From JAIXWP01 sp964428835 (GTDB lineage Bacteria > Bacteroidota > Bacteroidia > Flavobacteriales_D > Sanyastnellaceae): a stretch of 64,000 nucleotides of DNA. The stretch is taken from contig CAYRZQ010000013.1 of the NCBI GenBank assembly GCA_964428835.1, positions 9,092-73,091 of the forward strand, read 5' to 3'. The translations under genes were made by a program, and so were the position numbers. The notes below the pieces were generated by a model. It ran no database searches, had not been told where the DNA came from, and saw only the letters and a program-made list of their open reading frames with translations. Shown here one piece after another: positions 61,280 through 64,000 of this stretch; the stretch's first letter is position 1; every line of letters starts with the position of its first letter.

Positions 61280-62962
61280 ATGAGATCAACATCCTTGCAC
61301 AAGACCATCCTATTGCTTGCAGTTTTTCTAATGGCCAACGCATGCTCTGTGGCCCAAAAAAGCAAACAAAAAGAAAAAGAGGAAACGACACCTTCAGCGC
61401 GTAGGCCCAAGCTCATCGTGGGTATCACTGTGGATCAGATGCGCTATGATTATATCGAAAAATACTGGGATGATTTCACAAATGATGGTTTCAAGAAGCT
61501 TGTAAACGAAGGTTTCTTCGCAAGAAATCTTCACTACAATTATATGCCTACCGTAACGGGACCTGGGCATGCGGCGGTATTTACCGGTACAACCCCTGCC
61601 TACAACGGCATCATAGCCAACGATTGGTTCGAAAGATCTTCGGGGAAAGTTGTTTATTGCGCCTCAGATTCAACCGTCCAAGGTGTAGGCACAGCAACGG
61701 CTGCCGGAAAAATGTCTCCTCACTACCTCACCAGCACCACCATTGGTGATGAACTCAAGCTATTTAGCAATCAACGCTCAAAAGTGATTGGTATAGCCAT
61801 GAAAGACCGCGGTGCCATTTTGCCCGCTGGTCGCACTGCTGATGCCGCCTATTGGTTCGTCGGAGGTCAAGAAGGAGTTTGGGCCACGAGCACTTGGTAT
61901 ATGAATGATCTGCCACAATGGGTGAAAGATTACAATGCAAAGCGTGTAGCAGATCAATACATCAATTCTAAGTGGGAATTATTGCTCGACATTGCCAAAT
62001 ACGATGAGAGCATTGATGATAATAATGCGTATGAGCTTCCTTTCAAAACCTTGACACGCCCTGTATTCCCGTACAATCTTGCAGAATTGAAAGCAATGAA
62101 TGGCGGTTATGATCTCTTGAAAGGTACTCCATTCGGAAATTCATTGACCATCGACTTTGGCAAAGAAGTAATTCTAAAAGAAAATTTTGGAAAAGATGAG
62201 TTCACCGACATGTTGTGCATGTCTTTTTCAAGCACTGACTATATCGGACATCAATTTGGAATTCATTCCAAAGAAGCACAAGACTGCTATTTGCGTCTCG
62301 ACCGTGACATTGCAGATTTCATAAAATTTTTGGATGAAACAATTGGAAAAGGAAATTACCTCATCTTCCTTTCCGCCGACCACGCCGGCGCGCCCACGCC
62401 TAGTTATATGGCAGAAAGAAAAGGAGCAGCGGGTTATTGGAAAAGTGATTTGTTAGAAGAGAAAGTGAATGCCTACTTGACACAAAAATATGGCGCAGGA
62501 AATTGGGTAATCAATGAATCCAACTTGAACATTTTTCTAAACCGAACGCTCATTCGGGAGAAAAATTTAAACCTAAAAACCATTCAAATGGAAGTCGCTC
62601 AACTTGTATCTGAAATGGATAATGTACTGATGGCAATGAACGGTGCAGACCTCGATCGTCTCGACGTAAAATCACCTATCGTATCGAGACTTCAATTGGG
62701 CTACAACCAACGTCTTTCGGGTGATGTTGTCTATATCACCAATCCAGGTTTTATTGAATATGGCTTGCAGGGCACTACACATGGCAGTCCCTTCACCTAC
62801 GACACTCACGTGCCAGCCTTATTTTATGGCTTTGGAGTGAAAAAAGGAGAAACCCATCAACCGCAAACCATCTGCGATATCGCGAGCACTGTCGCTGCAA
62901 TTTGTAGAATACCGCTGCCAAGTGCAGCCATCGGTCAACCCATTGAAAAAATAGTGAAGTAA
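61280..62962 (+). CDS. pafA: PafA-type alkaline phosphatase
   Basis: 560 aa. A signal peptide (residues 1-26, ending ACSVAQ) is followed by the phosphatase core: D52 in GITVDQMRYDY, nucleophile Thr91 in MPTVTGPGHAAVFTGTTP, KDRGAILPAGR with phosphate-binding Lys/Arg, STDYIGHQFG, and LSADHAGAP. A His in TTHGSPFTYDTHVP completes the zinc sites. The Thr nucleophile identifies PafA (phosphate-monoester hydrolysis in the periplasm) rather than PhoA with Ser. It precedes the M61 gene by two bases, and follows the permease by 18 bases. Confidence 0.92.
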   Translation: MRSTSLHKTILLLAVFLMANACSVAQKSKQKEKEETTPSARRPKLIVGITVDQMRYDYIEKYWDDFTNDGFKKLVNEGFFARNLHYNYMPTVTGPGHAAVFTGTTPAYNGIIANDWFERSSGKVVYCASDSTVQGVGTATAAGKMSPHYLTSTTIGDELKLFSNQRSKVIGIAMKDRGAILPAGRTADAAYWFVGGQEGVWATSTWYMNDLPQWVKDYNAKRVADQYINSKWELLLDIAKYDESIDDNNAYELPFKTLTRPVFPYNLAELKAMNGGYDLLKGTPFGNSLTIDFGKEVILKENFGKDEFTDMLCMSFSSTDYIGHQFGIHSKEAQDCYLRLDRDIADFIKFLDETIGKGNYLIFLSADHAGAPTPSYMAERKGAAGYWKSDLLEEKVNAYLTQKYGAGNWVINESNLNIFLNRTLIREKNLNLKTIQMEVAQLVSEMDNVLMAMNGADLDRLDVKSPIVSRLQLGYNQRLSGDVVYITNPGFIEYGLQGTTHGSPFTYDTHVPALFYGFGVKKGETHQPQTICDIASTVAAICRIPLPSAAIGQPIEKIVK

Positions 62963-62964
62963 GT

Positions 62965-64000
62965 ATGGTAGAGTACAAGGTTTATCATCAAAATCCTCAT
63001 CGCAAATTCATCACCTTTGAGGCTGTATTTCCAAATGATGCTAAGAATACACTTCAACTCCAGTTGCCCTCTTGGAGACCTGGAAGATATGAGCTCGGAA
63101 ATTTTGCCAAAAATATTCGCGGATTTGAGGCATTCAATGATAAACAAGAGAGGTTAGCTGTAAGAAAAATCACAAAAGACTTGTGGGAAATAGCGGCCAA
63201 TGACGCTGCAAATGTCACCATCAATTACGAGTACTATTGCGCCGAACTCAATGCAGGAAGCTCATATATCGATACAGATTTACTCTATATGAATCCTGTC
63301 AATTGTTTTTTTTATGATAAAGAAAAACAAGAGCAAGCTTATCGTGTATCATTGAATCTTAACAATACTTATAAAGTCGCTTGTGGTTTAAAAAAGGAAT
63401 CACCACTCGTTCTTCTTGCAAGTGGTTTTGATGAATTGGCTGACGCGCCCATATTAGCATCTCCACATTTACAATGTTTAAAATATTCAGCAAATGATAT
63501 TCCTTTCTTCATTTGGATTTCTGGCAAAATAAAATTCAATGAAGAAAAAATTATTAGTGATTTCAAAGCCTTCACCGACGAGCATTTCAAGATGTTTGGT
63601 GACATCCCTTGCAGCGAGTATCACTTTCTATTTCACTTCCCGCCCTACTTTATCAGACATGGTGTAGAACATCACAACTCTACCGTTATCGCTATGGGAC
63701 CTGCAACAGAATTCGTTGCTGGCGCTGGTTATACCGATCTCTTGGCCATTTCTTGTCATGAATTATTTCACACTTGGAATATCAAAAACATTAGGCCTCA
63801 CGAAATGATGCCTTATGATTTTACCAAAGAAAATTATTCTGATCTCGGCTATGTGGCAGAAGGCGTCACTACATACTACGGCGACCTTCTACTCTACCGC
63901 TGTGGATTGTTGGATGAGAATGAGTGGCAAGGCGTATTAAAAGAAGCCATTCAAGAACACCTCGACAACCAAGGCCGCTTCAACATCAGCGTAGCTGAAA
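62965..64000 (+). CDS. M61-family peptidase, N-terminal part (cut by window edge)
   Basis: About 345 codons are present, and the 3' end is outside the window. The N-terminal beta domain (LQLPSWRPGRYELGNFAKNI) is typical of M61 glycyl aminopeptidases. The metal motif is LLAISCHELFHTWNIKNIRP (HExxH), and the glutamate ligand region YVAEGVTTYYGDLLLYRCG follows. No signal peptide is visible, so a cytoplasmic or atypically exported form is likely. A PDZ domain is expected downstream. It starts two bases after the PafA stop and is probably co-transcribed. Confidence 0.88.
   Translation, partial: MVEYKVYHQNPHRKFITFEAVFPNDAKNTLQLQLPSWRPGRYELGNFAKNIRGFEAFNDKQERLAVRKITKDLWEIAANDAANVTINYEYYCAELNAGSSYIDTDLLYMNPVNCFFYDKEKQEQAYRVSLNLNNTYKVACGLKKESPLVLLASGFDELADAPILASPHLQCLKYSANDIPFFIWISGKIKFNEEKIISDFKAFTDEHFKMFGDIPCSEYHFLFHFPPYFIRHGVEHHNSTVIAMGPATEFVAGAGYTDLLAISCHELFHTWNIKNIRPHEMMPYDFTKENYSDLGYVAEGVTTYYGDLLLYRCGLLDENEWQGVLKEAIQEHLDNQGRFNISVAE

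Noticed and set aside
1..64000. CRISPR arrays, tRNA or rRNA genes, insertion sequences, prophage, toxin-antitoxin pairs
   Set aside because: No regular repeats, cloverleaf-like sequences, transposase motifs or terminal inverted repeats were found by eye; the gaps are too short to hide most of them.

Overview
The window reads as a chromosomal segment of a member of the Bacteroidota, most likely a marine-type Flavobacteriales relative. The pointers are type IX secretion (T9SS) C-terminal sorting domains on several secreted proteins, an LpxC-FabZ fusion, the bamD-rpoZ-coaBC-DUF4835-recN cluster, a menaquinone-type UbiE/MenG, a serine palmitoyltransferase, a SusC-like TonB-dependent receptor, PafA phosphatase, and promoters of the Bacteroidota type (TTG, about 20 bp, TAnnTTTG). 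Coding density is very high. No gap between genes exceeds 300 bases, and I see no tRNA, rRNA, CRISPR array, insertion sequence or phage gene. Most of it is core chromosome with a few accessory surface and secretion genes.

Layout. 1-1796: a secreted trypsin/lysyl-endopeptidase-like protein (cut by the left edge, His triad position apparently lost) is divergent from a secreted multi-domain protease inhibitor. 1798-10092 (minus): RND/MMPL exporter, MscL, a large hybrid histidine kinase, DnaK and a small secreted protein of unknown role. 10184-18086: a methyltransferase, then the minus-strand run aspC-like aminotransferase, heptose-7-P kinase, TrkH, MenG, AroA, LpxD. 18178-23507 (minus): truA, ABC exporter, PaaI thioesterase, a T9SS-sorted choice-of-anchor-V protein, serine palmitoyltransferase. 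23653-28625 (plus): bamD, rpoZ, coaBC, DUF4835, recN. 28658-42080 (mostly minus): TonB receptor, ligase-associated Lhr-like helicase, TPR-like protein (plus), FemAB-like transferase with a Gfo/Idh dehydrogenase, patatin-type outer membrane protein, then the cassette exonuclease, ATP-dependent ligase and periplasmic-binding-protein-like gene. 42116-50873 (mostly plus): orphan histidine kinase, gpmI, a T9SS type-B cargo (minus), MacB-type ATPase, asnS, rpoN, PAP2-like membrane protein. 50870-64000: galE, orphan Hpt protein, DUF4301, the lpxC/fabZ-lpxA-ABC ATPase operon, a small barrel protein, aconitase, FtsX/MacB permease, PafA, and an M61 peptidase cut by the right edge.

How the genes work together. 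The envelope theme is strong: lipid A synthesis (LpxD, LpxC/FabZ, LpxA), heptose supply, sphingolipid synthesis, BamD, and several T9SS cargoes. The FemAB/dehydrogenase pair could make a surface or anchor sugar. A DNA-repair theme comes from RecN and the split ligase/exonuclease/helicase set. Signalling parts are scattered: a hybrid kinase without Hpt, a lone Hpt, and a lone kinase without a regulator.

Regulation visible in the DNA: about a dozen good Bacteroidota promoters, several only 3-7 nt from the start codon (predicted leaderless mRNAs), and a set of strong intrinsic terminators. Three of these lie inside coding ends. Several genes must start at TTG or GTG, because a stop lies just upstream and the family N-terminus is needed.
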